Assembly (NCBI GenBank): GCA_903925975.1
Contig: CAIYHG010000077.1
Span: 30,628 to 94,627 of the forward strand
Direction: 5' to 3'
Source: an uncultured Acidobacteriia bacterium
GTDB lineage: Bacteria > Acidobacteriota > Terriglobia > Bryobacterales > Bryobacteraceae
DNA: 64,000 nucleotides
Part shown: positions 27,301 through 34,116 of the stretch, one piece after another
Numbering within the stretch: the first letter of the stretch is position 1
Layout: the number at the start of each line of letters is the position of its first letter
Notes under the pieces: generated by a model
Seen by the model: the letters and a program-made list of their open reading frames with translations, nothing else
Told to the model about the DNA's origin: nothing
The model's database searches: none
Position numbers and translations under genes: made by a program

Positions 27301-28074
27301 CTCCGCATCCGCGGATTCAATCACGTTTTGATCTTCGATGGAATCGCGCGAGACAGCCGCGAGTTGCCGCGCGATTCCAGCCGGCGGCAGCGCGTAATCC
27401 ACCACTCCCGCCGCAATGGCGCTTCTCGGCATGCCATCGAATTTAGCGGTTTCCATGTTCTGGGCGAAAGTGATTCCGCCGGCTGCCTTGATCGCCTGGA
27501 GACCCAGCGTCCCATCGGATGCGGTCCCCGACAGAACAACCCCGACGGCTGCACGTCCCCGGTCTGCCGCGAGCGCGCGGAAGAACGAATCGATCGGCAA
27601 GTTGCGGGCGTTTTCCGGCCGAGCGAGGCAAAGAATGACTCCGTCGGCAATACTCAAATTCCGTTGTGGCGCAATCACGTAAACGTGATTGGCCAGAGCG
27701 CGGATTTCGCGGTTCACTTCCGAAACGGGCATTTTAGTTGCCTTGGAAAGCAACTCCGCCAAACGGCTCTCGTGCGCTGGATCGAGGTGTTGAATCAGGA
27801 CGAAAGCCATGCCCGTATCGTCCGGCAGATGGCTGAGCAACTCCGTGAACGCTTCGAGTCCGCCGGCGGAGGCGCCAATGCCAACAACGGTGGGCCGCGC
27901 GCCGACCGTTGGGCCTTCGTCCGCGGCCGGCGGCGCGAGGGGCGCCGCCGCAATGGTCCTCATGGCCGCCGGCCGTTTCCCGGTCAATGCCGCTCGCCGC
28001 GTTGGCGGACGCGAGTCGATCTCTTGCGCGGGATGCGCGATCACGCTTGGCCTACCACTGCCGGTCTTCTTCAC
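24373..28074 (-). CDS. CheB-CheR-PAS-histidine kinase fusion protein
   Basis: This 1233-residue protein starts at GTG 28074 (ATG at 27963 is possible). Domains in order are: CheB methylesterase (about 62-250) with GIGASAGG (Ser69), IQHLDP and SGTASDG; CheR methyltransferase (about 265-500) with VPGCATGEEAYSIAI; a long coiled coil with repeats of NEEL; two PAS-like domains; then HisKA with YALTHDLQEPLRMV and HATPase with KDNGVGIDPHD and GTGIGLALCKK. CheB and CheR act on chemoreceptor glutamates, yet no receptor or CheA lies nearby. Such fusions are thought to control processes other than motility. A single-domain response regulator precedes it in the same direction. Confidence 0.9.
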   Translation of the reverse strand: MKKTGSGRPSVIAHPAQEIDSRPPTRRAALTGKRPAAMRTIAAAPLAPPAADEGPTVGARPTVVGIGASAGGLEAFTELLSHLPDDTGMAFVLIQHLDPAHESRLAELLSKATKMPVSEVNREIRALANHVYVIAPQRNLSIADGVILCLARPENARNLPIDSFFRALAADRGRAAVGVVLSGTASDGTLGLQAIKAAGGITFAQNMETAKFDGMPRSAIAAGVVDYALPPAGIARQLAAVSRDSIEDQNVIESADAELTRILGLVRIATGVDFTHYKHSTIERRIKRRMVLRGFETPAEYGNDLERNQEEANALCESLFVTVTAFFREPSLFEDLKQTLLPALFENRAPDDPIRIWVPGCATGEEAYSIAICLFEFMGDAGLSVPFEVFATDISEKAIEKARAGVYTEASVGHIPAPRLARFFTRSEHGYQIAKSVREVCVFARHNLAQDPPFSKLDFISCCNVLIYLGAVLQRKVLSILHYALKPEGFLALGPSESIGTLSESFHHLETTHNIYCMRPAGSTRPPLGEARRGESRVSVRERVKEGGAGLDVQREADRLVLAEHAPPGVIIDGDMNIVQVRGRTAPYLELSPGEPTSNLLRMAREGLIAGLGKAVQAARRTNAAARADGFRIESGGKVQDVAIKVVPFKGASPSTERYFVVLFEDVEPKGSVRGKRKPDATGKGVSARLRNEIVANKEFLQSIVEDHAATLEELRASNEEAQAGNEELETAQEELESANEELNTLNEELKTSNTEFSRVNRDLANLLESISIPLIMVGRDLRIRRFTRAMEPVLNLIASDVGRLVTDLQPRIELPDLRRMLLDAMEGGNRNPRAIRDEHGRWYSLRIFPSVGVDGKTDGAVLMLIDIDASKRGLDFAQAIVETVREPLVILNQNLEVVQANRAFYETFQAAREDTETRLIYDLGNGQWNIPKLRELLENILPARSTFRDFEVTHEFEHVGRKVMLLNASEMFNPNAQARAILLAIEDVTERKRTEEALQKTNAELQHFAYALTHDLQEPLRMVVNFTELLGREYAGKLGDEADKFISYSVEGALRIEALLKALLAYWEVSEREQEAFAPVDSGAVLAKALLHLDTAMAESGAVVTAGPLPTVTTEEVSLLRVFQNLISNAIKYNGGRTPEIDISAEREAAGWVFAVKDNGVGIDPHDAERVFGMFKRLHGSEIPGTGIGLALCKKVVERQGGRIWVESEPGQGATFKFTIPGPKQPGPRRAN

Positions 28075-28207
28075 CAGATGACACCATTGCCTTTCGCCTT
28101 GTGCGCCAGCGCCGGCTCACGATCCGGGTGGTTGGCGGTAAGCCAGCCGTCTGAATTGTAACGCCGTCTCAACCTCGCGGGGATTCGCGAGGCTCGTCTC
28201 ATTGCAT

Positions 28208-28669
28208 TCAGGAGGGGACCGGGCCTGCAAGCAGGCTCTTGATTACCGTGCCGATCTCCATAAACTGATCCAGACCGCAAGGCTTGGTGACGAAGCGCGC
28301 CACCCCAAGATCCGCGAGCAAAGATTGGTCGCGCCGGGATTGCGACGAACTCCACACGCAAACCGCGATGCCCGCCAGGTGCCCGGCTGCCCGAATTTCG
28401 TGCAAGATGTCCTCGCCGGTATACTTGGACAGGCTTAAATCCACCAGGATCAAGTCGGGAATTGCCGCTTCGGCATAGACCCCCTGCCGGCGGATGTAGG
28501 CCAGGGCCTGATGGCCGTTGGACAAGTGGGTCAGTTCGAACCGGAGACCTTGCTTCTTCAATGCCCTGTCTAGAAGGAAGACGTCCGAGGGGTTATCCTC
28601 GATCACCACGATGCGGGCTGCGGGGGCGGCCGAAGCCGGTTTCAGGCCCTCTCCTAATCGGACTCTCAT
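28208..28669 (-). CDS. Single-domain response regulator (Rcp1-like)
   Basis: The 153-residue protein is one receiver domain. It shows the acidic pocket VVIEDNPSDVFLLDRAL, the phospho-acceptor Asp in LILVDLSLSKYTGED, the conserved Ser in VCVWSSSQSRRD and the Lys in RFVTKPCGLDQF. No output domain follows, as in Rcp1-type partners of phytochrome and PAS kinases. It lies 133 bases upstream of the CheB-CheR-kinase fusion on the same strand, so it is the likely phosphorylation target of that kinase or its duplicate. AAGGAG lies nine bases before the ATG. Confidence 0.85.
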   Translation of the reverse strand: MRVRLGEGLKPASAAPAARIVVIEDNPSDVFLLDRALKKQGLRFELTHLSNGHQALAYIRRQGVYAEAAIPDLILVDLSLSKYTGEDILHEIRAAGHLAGIAVCVWSSSQSRRDQSLLADLGVARFVTKPCGLDQFMEIGTVIKSLLAGPVPS

Positions 28670-28685
28670 TGCGACTGCTCCTTCA

Positions 28686-29333
28686 TCATTCCACAGTTGA
28701 GGCCGGCGACGTTTGAAACGACGCCTCGCGGGCCCTTACGATAAACCGTTTGGGCGCCGGCCCAAGGTAGTAAAAGGGGTAGCAAGTTACCAGCGTCAGC
28801 GCGTTCTCGGATGAGGGCGCCAGTACCCCAACGTTATTCGGATCGACAACGCGAAGAGACTCGACCACATATCTGAAATCCCCATTTAACGTGGAGAGCC
28901 GAATCTCATCCTTGATCTTCAGATCCTTCAGCGGACGAAAGAAAGTGTCCCGGTGACCTGAGATCCCCACATTGCCGGGTTGTCCCGGTAGCGCCGTGCC
29001 GGGGATGTGTCCCACTCCGCGCCGCAGCGTAGTCTGGCCTATGCCTTCCACGACCACCGTGGAGAGGCGGAGACGCGGGATCTCAATGCGTCCGATCAGA
29101 CCGTTGCTCGCGACTGCCGCCGCGGAGGACGTTAGTCGAGCGCTTCCCTGGCTCGCCGCCAGCCTATCGCGGAACAGCCGGTCAAGGTCTCTGCTCTCGC
29201 GCCTTTGGAAAATCCAAGCGTCCGCCAGGGCGAGTCCGCAGTAGCCTAGCAGCAAGAGCGCGCAGACAAAGAGCCCACGCCGGGCCGTCTTCAGAAGCCG
29301 CCTGAGCGGTCTTTCCCCAGACACAAACCTCAC
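28686..29333 (-). CDS. Class D-like sortase
   Basis: Sortases are membrane transpeptidases that cut a sorting motif in exported proteins and join them to a nucleophile. The 215-residue product has one N-terminal membrane anchor (about 19-38) and a sortase beta barrel with RIEIPRLRLSTVVVEG, GVGHIPGTALPGQPGNVGI, SGHRDTFFRPL (His127), TLVTCYPF (Cys184) and APKRFIV (Arg196). The TLVTCYPF surroundings fit class D enzymes. Its GTG start overlaps the stop of the VWFA gene (GTGA), so it is translationally coupled. An exported protein with two LPKTA motifs is encoded two genes upstream and is the evident candidate substrate. Confidence 0.9.
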   Translation of the reverse strand: MRFVSGERPLRRLLKTARRGLFVCALLLLGYCGLALADAWIFQRRESRDLDRLFRDRLAASQGSARLTSSAAAVASNGLIGRIEIPRLRLSTVVVEGIGQTTLRRGVGHIPGTALPGQPGNVGISGHRDTFFRPLKDLKIKDEIRLSTLNGDFRYVVESLRVVDPNNVGVLAPSSENALTLVTCYPFYYLGPAPKRFIVRAREASFQTSPASTVE

Positions 29334-30325
29334 TTGGCGCCTTTTTCTTCAACCGGCGGCTCGCCGCCTGCTATGTAGCCGGCCCTCGCCCGCACAGTCA
29401 GTTTTTCGCCGCTCTTTGCACGGGCATTTACCTGGATGGCGCGATAAGCGCCATCACGCGCCGGGCTGGCGGGAACGTATCCGACGGTGTATTGATGCCG
29501 AATGTCCCGGGCGATGCGCTCGCAGATGGCTACCACTTCGTTGGCCTGGTTGGGGAAGAAGGCTTCGCCGCCCGTCTCCCGGGCCAATCGGCTGAGCACG
29601 CGTGGGTTTCGGTCCGGATCCGCTTCGTCGAACAGACCGACGGTGTAGATCACGGCGTTCGATTGCCCGGCCATCTTCATGACATCGCTCAAGCTTCGCG
29701 CGCTCGCGTTGTCGCCCCCGTCACTAAGCACGATCAGCGCTTTCCTGTCGCGGCTGCCTGCCCGCAATTCCTCTATCGCCCGGGCCGTTGCATCATAAAG
29801 GGCCGTCTGGCCCCCGGCAGGCGTCGCGATGGCGCCCTGCAGCTCGGCGGCGTTATTTGTAAATCGAGTTGTTCCGCGCAGGCCCATGGAGACTATCTCG
29901 TTGAAGTTGACGACGAACATTTCGTCGTCGGGATTGCTGGACCGGACGAACGTCCGGGTGGCGGCGGATATCTCGGCGAGTTTCGGCAGCATGGTGGTGC
30001 TGTGGTCGATCACCAGTCCCACTGTCACCGGCATATCTTCGTTGCGGAAGAGCCGGATGCTTTGCGGAACGCCGTTCTCATAAACCGTGAAATCCCGCTC
30101 ACCCAGATTGGAAACAAAGCCGCCTTGCCGGTTGGTCACCGTAGCATGCAATACCACCAAGGCAACGTCCACCGAGATTCGGAAAGATTCCGAGGCCTGA
30201 TCTGGCCCCGCGGGCGGCGTCGCTTGAGGCCCGGCGTTGCCCGCCAGGGTAACCAAGAGAAGGGCCGGAAGTGCGACTGCCTTAGCCAGTCTACGCTCGC
30301 CGGTCCACCTCTGCCACCGCCTCAT
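29330..30325 (-). CDS. VWFA-domain exported protein (acidobacterial type)
   Basis: The ATG at 30325 has GAAGGAGA upstream and gives 331 residues with a signal sequence (AKAVALPALLLVTLAGNAG). An immunoglobulin-like stretch follows (VVLHATVTNRQGGFV, then LGERDFTVYENGVPQSI). The VWFA domain has the metal-ion site in VIDHSTTM, then TALYDATARAIEEL and IVLSDGGDN. A beta-rich end (HQYTVGYVPASP) closes the protein. Such proteins bind ligands through a divalent metal on the cell surface or in the periplasm. It carries no sorting signal of its own. It lies between the sortase and its candidate substrate, recalling sortase-VWA pairs of some proteobacteria. Confidence 0.85.
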   Translation of the reverse strand: MRRWQRWTGERRLAKAVALPALLLVTLAGNAGPQATPPAGPDQASESFRISVDVALVVLHATVTNRQGGFVSNLGERDFTVYENGVPQSIRLFRNEDMPVTVGLVIDHSTTMLPKLAEISAATRTFVRSSNPDDEMFVVNFNEIVSMGLRGTTRFTNNAAELQGAIATPAGGQTALYDATARAIEELRAGSRDRKALIVLSDGGDNASARSLSDVMKMAGQSNAVIYTVGLFDEADPDRNPRVLSRLARETGGEAFFPNQANEVVAICERIARDIRHQYTVGYVPASPARDGAYRAIQVNARAKSGEKLTVRARAGYIAGGEPPVEEKGAK

Positions 30326-30405
30326 AGCCGCTCTCCTTCTGAAATCGCCAAAGCCATCACCCCCGCGCGCGCCGGAAAAAGTCGCGCGGGGCACGCGGGC
30401 AATGT

Positions 30406-31155
30406 TTACATGGTGCGCTTCTGCACCAGTCCGAGGGTCCACGCACCGCCCAAAGCAAGCAACCCGAGCAGGGCGATCAATGGGAACGCACTCGCGGTTT
30501 TCGGCAGCGCGGTGGCGGTCTTCGGGAGTTCCGCGCTCGCTACCAATTCGTTCGCCGGCGGCGGGGTCACCACTTGGGCGAGTTCCACTTCTTCTCCGGT
30601 GGGCTGAATCGCCATAACCGGCGCCTGCCTCAACCGCATGATTTCCGGTTCGGTGGCCGCCATTATCCGCTTATCGACTTCGAGCGGCAGGTTATCCGGC
30701 GTATAGAGAACGACCGTGTTGGTCGCCTTGGCCAGCGCCACGGCTACCGCCTTCGGGTACACAAATTCCTCGCCCCAATTGCGGCCGGGATAGAACCATG
30801 CCCGGATCGCTTCGGGCTGGCCTACCGCGCGCTCCCGGAAAGTGACCACGGTCTTGTCGGTCGCCTGGAGGCGATAGTTCGGGATCGCCAGAATGGTGGC
30901 GTAGACTTGCGTTTCGTCTTCGTTGAAGATCTGGACAATGTGGCGATCGCTCTGCGAGTCCAGCATCTTGAACACATAGGTGCCGGCCGGCAATACGCCC
31001 CATCCCTTGAGGTGGACTCCGGGAATCTCCACAGGCCCGCTGAAAGTCATTACGGTCTTCCTGTTCCAGTCGTCTGCCCTTGCCGCCGGCGAAAATGCCA
31101 CGCCCATCAGCGCCAGGCAAAACGCGGATGTCATTACCGTTTTCAAATTACTCAT
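30406..31155 (-). CDS. Exported protein with C-terminal tandem LPKTA sorting-like signal
   Basis: The ATG at 31155, behind GGAGGAG, gives 249 residues. A cleavable signal (TSAFCLALMGVAFSPAARA) leads to a beta-rich domain with VEIPGVHLKGWGVLPAGTY and RHIVQIFNEDETQVYATILA, seen in acidobacterial exported proteins of unknown role. The C-terminus reads ELPKTATALPKTASAF (LPKTA at 210-214 and 217-221), then about 20 hydrophobic residues and QKRTM. Motif, membrane segment and basic tail are the three parts of a sortase sorting signal; LPxTA is favoured by some class D enzymes. The sortase gene is in the same directon, two genes downstream. Confidence 0.8.
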   Translation of the reverse strand: MSNLKTVMTSAFCLALMGVAFSPAARADDWNRKTVMTFSGPVEIPGVHLKGWGVLPAGTYVFKMLDSQSDRHIVQIFNEDETQVYATILAIPNYRLQATDKTVVTFRERAVGQPEAIRAWFYPGRNWGEEFVYPKAVAVALAKATNTVVLYTPDNLPLEVDKRIMAATEPEIMRLRQAPVMAIQPTGEEVELAQVVTPPPANELVASAELPKTATALPKTASAFPLIALLGLLALGGAWTLGLVQKRTM

Positions 31156-31489
31156 TGAGTGCTTCTCCTCCACTTTGGAACTTGTGCGACCGGCTCTGCG
31201 CTCCGCCAGGCAATAGCCGCCAGATCCGGGCTGTCCGATCGCGTACGGCGGGCAAGATGCACTTCAAGGTCCGTCCCGCTCCAATGCGCGGATAACACGG
31301 TTTTGATGCCTCTCCAGCGCTTTGCTTGCTGCGTTTTAGGACAGGCGGGCCAACTTCGAGGGAGGTATCTTCCATGGCCGGACGAACCGCTTGGGATATT
31401 GGCGCATGCAGCTCTTGCCGCCGCGAAATGCAGGATTTGTAACCGCTGGCGCTGCCAGGATGAACCGGGAGACCGGACCCTCGGCTGAC
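31156..31489. other. Intergenic region upstream of the sortase locus
   Basis: No gene is supported here. The region should hold the leftward promoter of the LPKTA-VWFA-sortase operon. It contains two copies of a motif recurring elsewhere in the window, ATGCAGCTCTTGC (31406-31418) and ATGCAGGATTTGT (31428-31440), 250 to 285 bases from the operon start. Confidence 0.4.
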
Positions 31490-31834
31490 TCACTCACGTT
31501 CGATTTCGCCGGTAAACCCAATCCTTCGGGCTTCCTGGCGGATAGCAGGGGAAAACTGTTCCGCGACAACGATGGTCAACACTTCACTCCACGGAATCAG
31601 GAGGCTGAACCGCTCCACGGCGGCATCCGGCGTCTGCTTGTCCGCGGTCAATTCGATCCATACGCCCCTGACGTCCTCGGAATCGAGGACCGTGGCGAAC
31701 AGTATGTGGCTTTCGTCCACTCCGCGAATCTCCGCGTGCGAATTTCCGTAGCGCGTAAACATCTTCACGCCATGCAGATTTGCCCACGTCTGCTTGACTA
31801 CGATCGCTATGCTGGAGGCTTTGTCAATGTGCAT
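31490..31834 (-). CDS. Small conserved-looking protein of unknown function
   Basis: The 114-residue product has no signal peptide. It reads as a compact alpha/beta protein: VKMFTRYGNSHAEIRGVDESH, LDSEDVRGVWIELTADKQTP and LLIPWSEVLTIVVAEQFSP, ending IRQEARRIGFTGE. The balanced composition and lack of Arg/Pro excess support coding over the opposite-strand frame, which reads as typical shadow. The ATG at 31834 has a weak ribosome site. I do not recognise a family; the IPWxxVLxI pattern suggests a metabolic or regulatory small domain. Confidence 0.55.
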   Translation of the reverse strand: MHIDKASSIAIVVKQTWANLHGVKMFTRYGNSHAEIRGVDESHILFATVLDSEDVRGVWIELTADKQTPDAAVERFSLLIPWSEVLTIVVAEQFSPAIRQEARRIGFTGEIERE

Positions 31835-32003
31835 TATGTTTATCGGTCATTCCCTTTGTGGACTTGCGCCGGCGTATCCCGGCAATCATCCACCAGATCG
31901 CCCCGTCGCGTGCGCGCTGAGCCGGCGAACTGTTTCCGGGTATCTTCCCCTTGATCCCGATTCATGTTGCCTCTGCAAAATGAAGATGAGCGCGGGAGGT
32001 TGT

Positions 32004-32153
32004 CTACTGGAGTCGCCCCATCATGAACCACGCGGCCACGGCCAGCAACACAACTCCGAGCGCTCCGCTAGGGTAGTAGCCCCAACGCCGGCTATAAGGC
32101 CATGTAGGCGCCAATACGAACACCAGCGCCACCAGTAATACGAGCAGCAGCAT
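32004..32153 (-). CDS. DUF3309-like small membrane protein
   Basis: A 49-residue frame begins at ATG 32153 behind GGAAGGAAGAGGA. It starts with a hydrophobic helix (MLLLVLLVALVFVLA), then the DUF3309 hallmark PTWPYSRRWGYYPSG, then a second helix (ALGVVLLAVAAWFMM) and ends GRLQ. DUF3309 proteins are about 50 residues, widespread in proteobacteria and acidobacteria, and of unknown function. It is too short for usual gene-length cut-offs. A similar two-helix protein is encoded at 45063. Confidence 0.75.
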   Translation of the reverse strand: MLLLVLLVALVFVLAPTWPYSRRWGYYPSGALGVVLLAVAAWFMMGRLQ

Positions 32154-32290
32154 CGTCCTCTTCCTTCCAATTAGCCGGTTCAGCCCGTCTCAGGCACGTT
32201 TCCTGCCGTTCGGTCTTAAGGCCTTTATGGGCTGTAGCTGGAAGCGTCGGCTCATTTGGCCTCCCGAGTCGGTCAAACGTGCACCCCGAA

Positions 32291-32303
32291 ATGCAACTTC
32301 TGC
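32291..32303. promoter_or_regulatory. Copy of a recurrent intergenic motif
   Basis: ATGCAACTTCTGC lies about 140-160 bases from both flanking divergent starts, 32153 on the minus strand and 32450 on the plus strand. See the exemplar at 44659. Confidence 0.3.
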
Positions 32304-32449
32304 ACTTGCGCCCGGACTTTTGCCTCGAAATTCCTGCCACGCTACGCGCCAAAAGCGTGGCCGGGAGCGTGCATAGGCAAAGCGCGATATGTCATTCGCC
32401 GCCAGGCAGCGTCTCTCACTCCTGGCAATTTCCGCTTAAGGAGGCAGCA

Positions 32450-32668
32450 GTGAACAAAACGTTTGGGATGTTGTTAATTGTGGTCGGCCTATTGGGCCTT
32501 GTCCTTGGAGGTGTCTCGTACACCACTAGTGAAAAGCTCGTCGATATTGGGCCGATTCACGCCACTCACGATACGACGCACACCATGCCGTGGGCTCCCA
32601 TTGCGGGCGTGGTGGCCCTGGCCGCCGGCATCGTGATGGTGGTTGTGGATCGGAAGCGGCTAGCCTGA
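32450..32668 (+). CDS. Small two-helix membrane protein (DUF3185-like)
   Basis: The GTG at 32450 is preceded at six bases by AAGGAGG, which decides the start. The 72-residue product has two membrane helices (MLLIVVGLLGLVLGGVSY and IAGVVALAAGIVMVVV) joined by a polar loop TSEKLVDIGPIHATHDTTHT, and a basic end DRKRLA. The layout recalls DUF3185, but sequence similarity is only suggestive. It lies divergent from the DUF3309-like gene, within a run of similarly tiny membrane proteins. Confidence 0.7.
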   Translation: MNKTFGMLLIVVGLLGLVLGGVSYTTSEKLVDIGPIHATHDTTHTMPWAPIAGVVALAAGIVMVVVDRKRLA

Positions 32669-32726
32669 CCGCCGCCCAGAAGCGACTGGCCGCCTGCGTG
32701 CACAGTAGCAGCTGAACTTTAGAAAG

Positions 32727-33509
32727 ATGATTACGATGCAATTCGTTCGAACCACCGCCGCCGCTGGCCTGTTTCTGCTTCTCTCGGCAACGGCTCCGAT
32801 GTACGCCCAACCCGACAAGAAGACTGAAAAGCAGGGCAACGCGGAAAAGCAAAAGGGAGAATCCGCCGCACGGCAACCCGCGCAACGGCAGCAAGCCCAA
32901 CCGCAGCAACGGCAGCAGTCTCAACAGCAGCAGCGGCAGCAGGCCGCCCAGCCTCAGCAGCGGCAGCAGCCTCAGCAGGCGCAGCGGCAGCAGTCGCAGC
33001 AGATGCAACGGCAGCAGTCTCAGCAGATGCAGCGGCAGCAGTCCCCGCAGATGCAACGGCAGCAGGCCGTTCAGCAGCAACGGATGCAACCCCAACCGGT
33101 GCAACGGCAGCAGGCGGTCGCGTGGCAACAGCAACGCGGCTGGCTAACGCAGGGCGCCTGGCAGGGAAATCGTTCCTGGCAATTGGGCCGCGCTCAGCAG
33201 TGGGATCGCGAGCACCGCGACTGGATGCAGCGTGGCGGCTACGGGGGCTACTACATCCCCCAGTCGATCTTTAGCATAAGCTTCGGAAGGCAACACTGGT
33301 TCCGCATCAGCAGCCGCCCCACGATGTACATGGGATATCCTCGCTTCCAGTATGGCGGCTATTCGTTCCTGCTCCTCGATCCGTGGCCGGAATACTGGCA
33401 GGAGAACTGGTACCAGAACGACCAAGTCTACGTTGACTATGACGATGGCTACTACCTTTACAACCGAAGGTATCCGAGCGTCAGACTCGCCATTACAGTT
33501 GCGATGTAA
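32727..33509 (+). CDS. Exported Gln-rich protein with conserved Tyr/Trp-rich C-terminal domain
   Basis: The 260-residue protein has a signal peptide (TAAAGLFLLLSATAPMYA). A Lys/Glu-rich linker leads to a low-complexity block (about 50-135) dominated by Gln and Arg with repeated RQQSQQMQ-type units. A folded-looking C-terminal part follows: WDREHRDWMQRGGYGGYYIP, RQHWFRISSRPTMYMGYPRF and DPWPEYWQENWYQNDQVYVD, ending in YNRRYPSVRLAITV. The C-terminal part matches a pattern common in acidobacterial exported proteins of unknown role. The Gln/Arg block may bind polyanions. The start may be ATG 32727 or 32736. Confidence 0.75.
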   Translation: MITMQFVRTTAAAGLFLLLSATAPMYAQPDKKTEKQGNAEKQKGESAARQPAQRQQAQPQQRQQSQQQQRQQAAQPQQRQQPQQAQRQQSQQMQRQQSQQMQRQQSPQMQRQQAVQQQRMQPQPVQRQQAVAWQQQRGWLTQGAWQGNRSWQLGRAQQWDREHRDWMQRGGYGGYYIPQSIFSISFGRQHWFRISSRPTMYMGYPRFQYGGYSFLLLDPWPEYWQENWYQNDQVYVDYDDGYYLYNRRYPSVRLAITVAM

Positions 33510-33529
33510 TCGAGTCTGCTGACCGCTTT

Positions 33530-33580
33530 TGAGGGCTCCCGCGGGCGGGTTAGGCGGCCTGCCTGCGCATCGAGCCCTCA
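33530..33580 (+). terminator. Long-loop hairpin after the Gln-rich gene
   Basis: TGAGGGCTC (33530-33538) pairs perfectly with GAGCCCTCA (33572-33580); the loop is itself GC-rich. It begins about 20 bases after the stop codon, where a terminator is expected. There is no T tract. Confidence 0.45.
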
Positions 33581-33641
33581 TCGGCCCTGACTCGCCGCTT
33601 CGATACCGCCTGGGTTCATGTAACTCGAAGGGAGAAGAAAG

Positions 33642-33794
33642 ATGCTTTGGACAATCTGTGTAATTCTTTTCGTCTTGTGGGCTTTGGGATTGGCAACTGC
33701 CTACACCGCCGGCGGGCTGATTCACGTGTTATTGGTGATTGCCGTGATAGTGCTGCTCGTGCGCCTGATTCAGGGACGGCGTATTACGGGTTAG
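33642..33794 (+). CDS. Lmo0937-family small membrane protein
   Basis: A 50-residue frame begins at ATG 33642 behind AGGGAG. The sequence LWTICVILFVLWALGLATAY, TAGGLIHVLLVIAVIV, LLVRLIQGRR follows the Lmo0937 family almost residue for residue: two helices, a central GGxIHxLLVIA and an arginine-rich end. Function is unknown; members are often stress induced. It is followed after 130 bases by another tiny membrane protein. Confidence 0.8.
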   Translation: MLWTICVILFVLWALGLATAYTAGGLIHVLLVIAVIVLLVRLIQGRRITG

Positions 33795-33924
33795 CTCCGC
33801 CAACTGAGAAACGTCTGATCGGGGGTCGCGGCCGTACTTCTCCCGGCATTCCGCGGAACGATGCGCGAGTCGCTCCGCGAGTGGGCAGCGGATTGCTGTT
33901 TGGCACGCTAGGAGAGTAAGTGAC

Positions 33925-34116
33925 ATGCCTTTGATAAACATTGTTATTGCGCTGGTGATAAGTGGCGTGGCGTTGTGGCTGATCAATAACTACATTCCCA
34001 TGGCCTCCGGCATTAAGACCATCCTGAATGTAGTGGTAGTAGTCGCGACGTGCGTTTGGGTGCTCCAGGCTTTTGGGCTATGGAGCAGGGTAACCTCATA
34101 CAGGTTCATGCAATAG
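33925..34116 (+). CDS. Thivi_2564-family small membrane protein
   Basis: The 63-residue protein has the Thivi_2564 pattern: MPLINIVIALVISGVALWLI, NNYIPMASGIKTILNVVVVV, then an aromatic helix end VWVLQAFGLW. It is two membrane helices with a short loop. AGGAG precedes the ATG by about ten bases. The stop codon directly abuts the ATG of the next gene, so the two are co-translated. Function is unknown; its company of other tiny membrane proteins suggests an envelope or osmotic-stress role. Confidence 0.75.
   Translation: MPLINIVIALVISGVALWLINNYIPMASGIKTILNVVVVVATCVWVLQAFGLWSRVTSYRFMQ

Noticed and set aside
31391..31954. A 187-codon plus-strand gene
   Set aside because: Its composition is typical of a shadow frame, while the minus-strand 114-codon frame over the same region reads as a compact protein.
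32870..33130. Noncoding microsatellite or CRISPR-like array
   Set aside because: The CAG/CGG-rich pattern encodes the Gln/Arg tract inside an intact exported protein.
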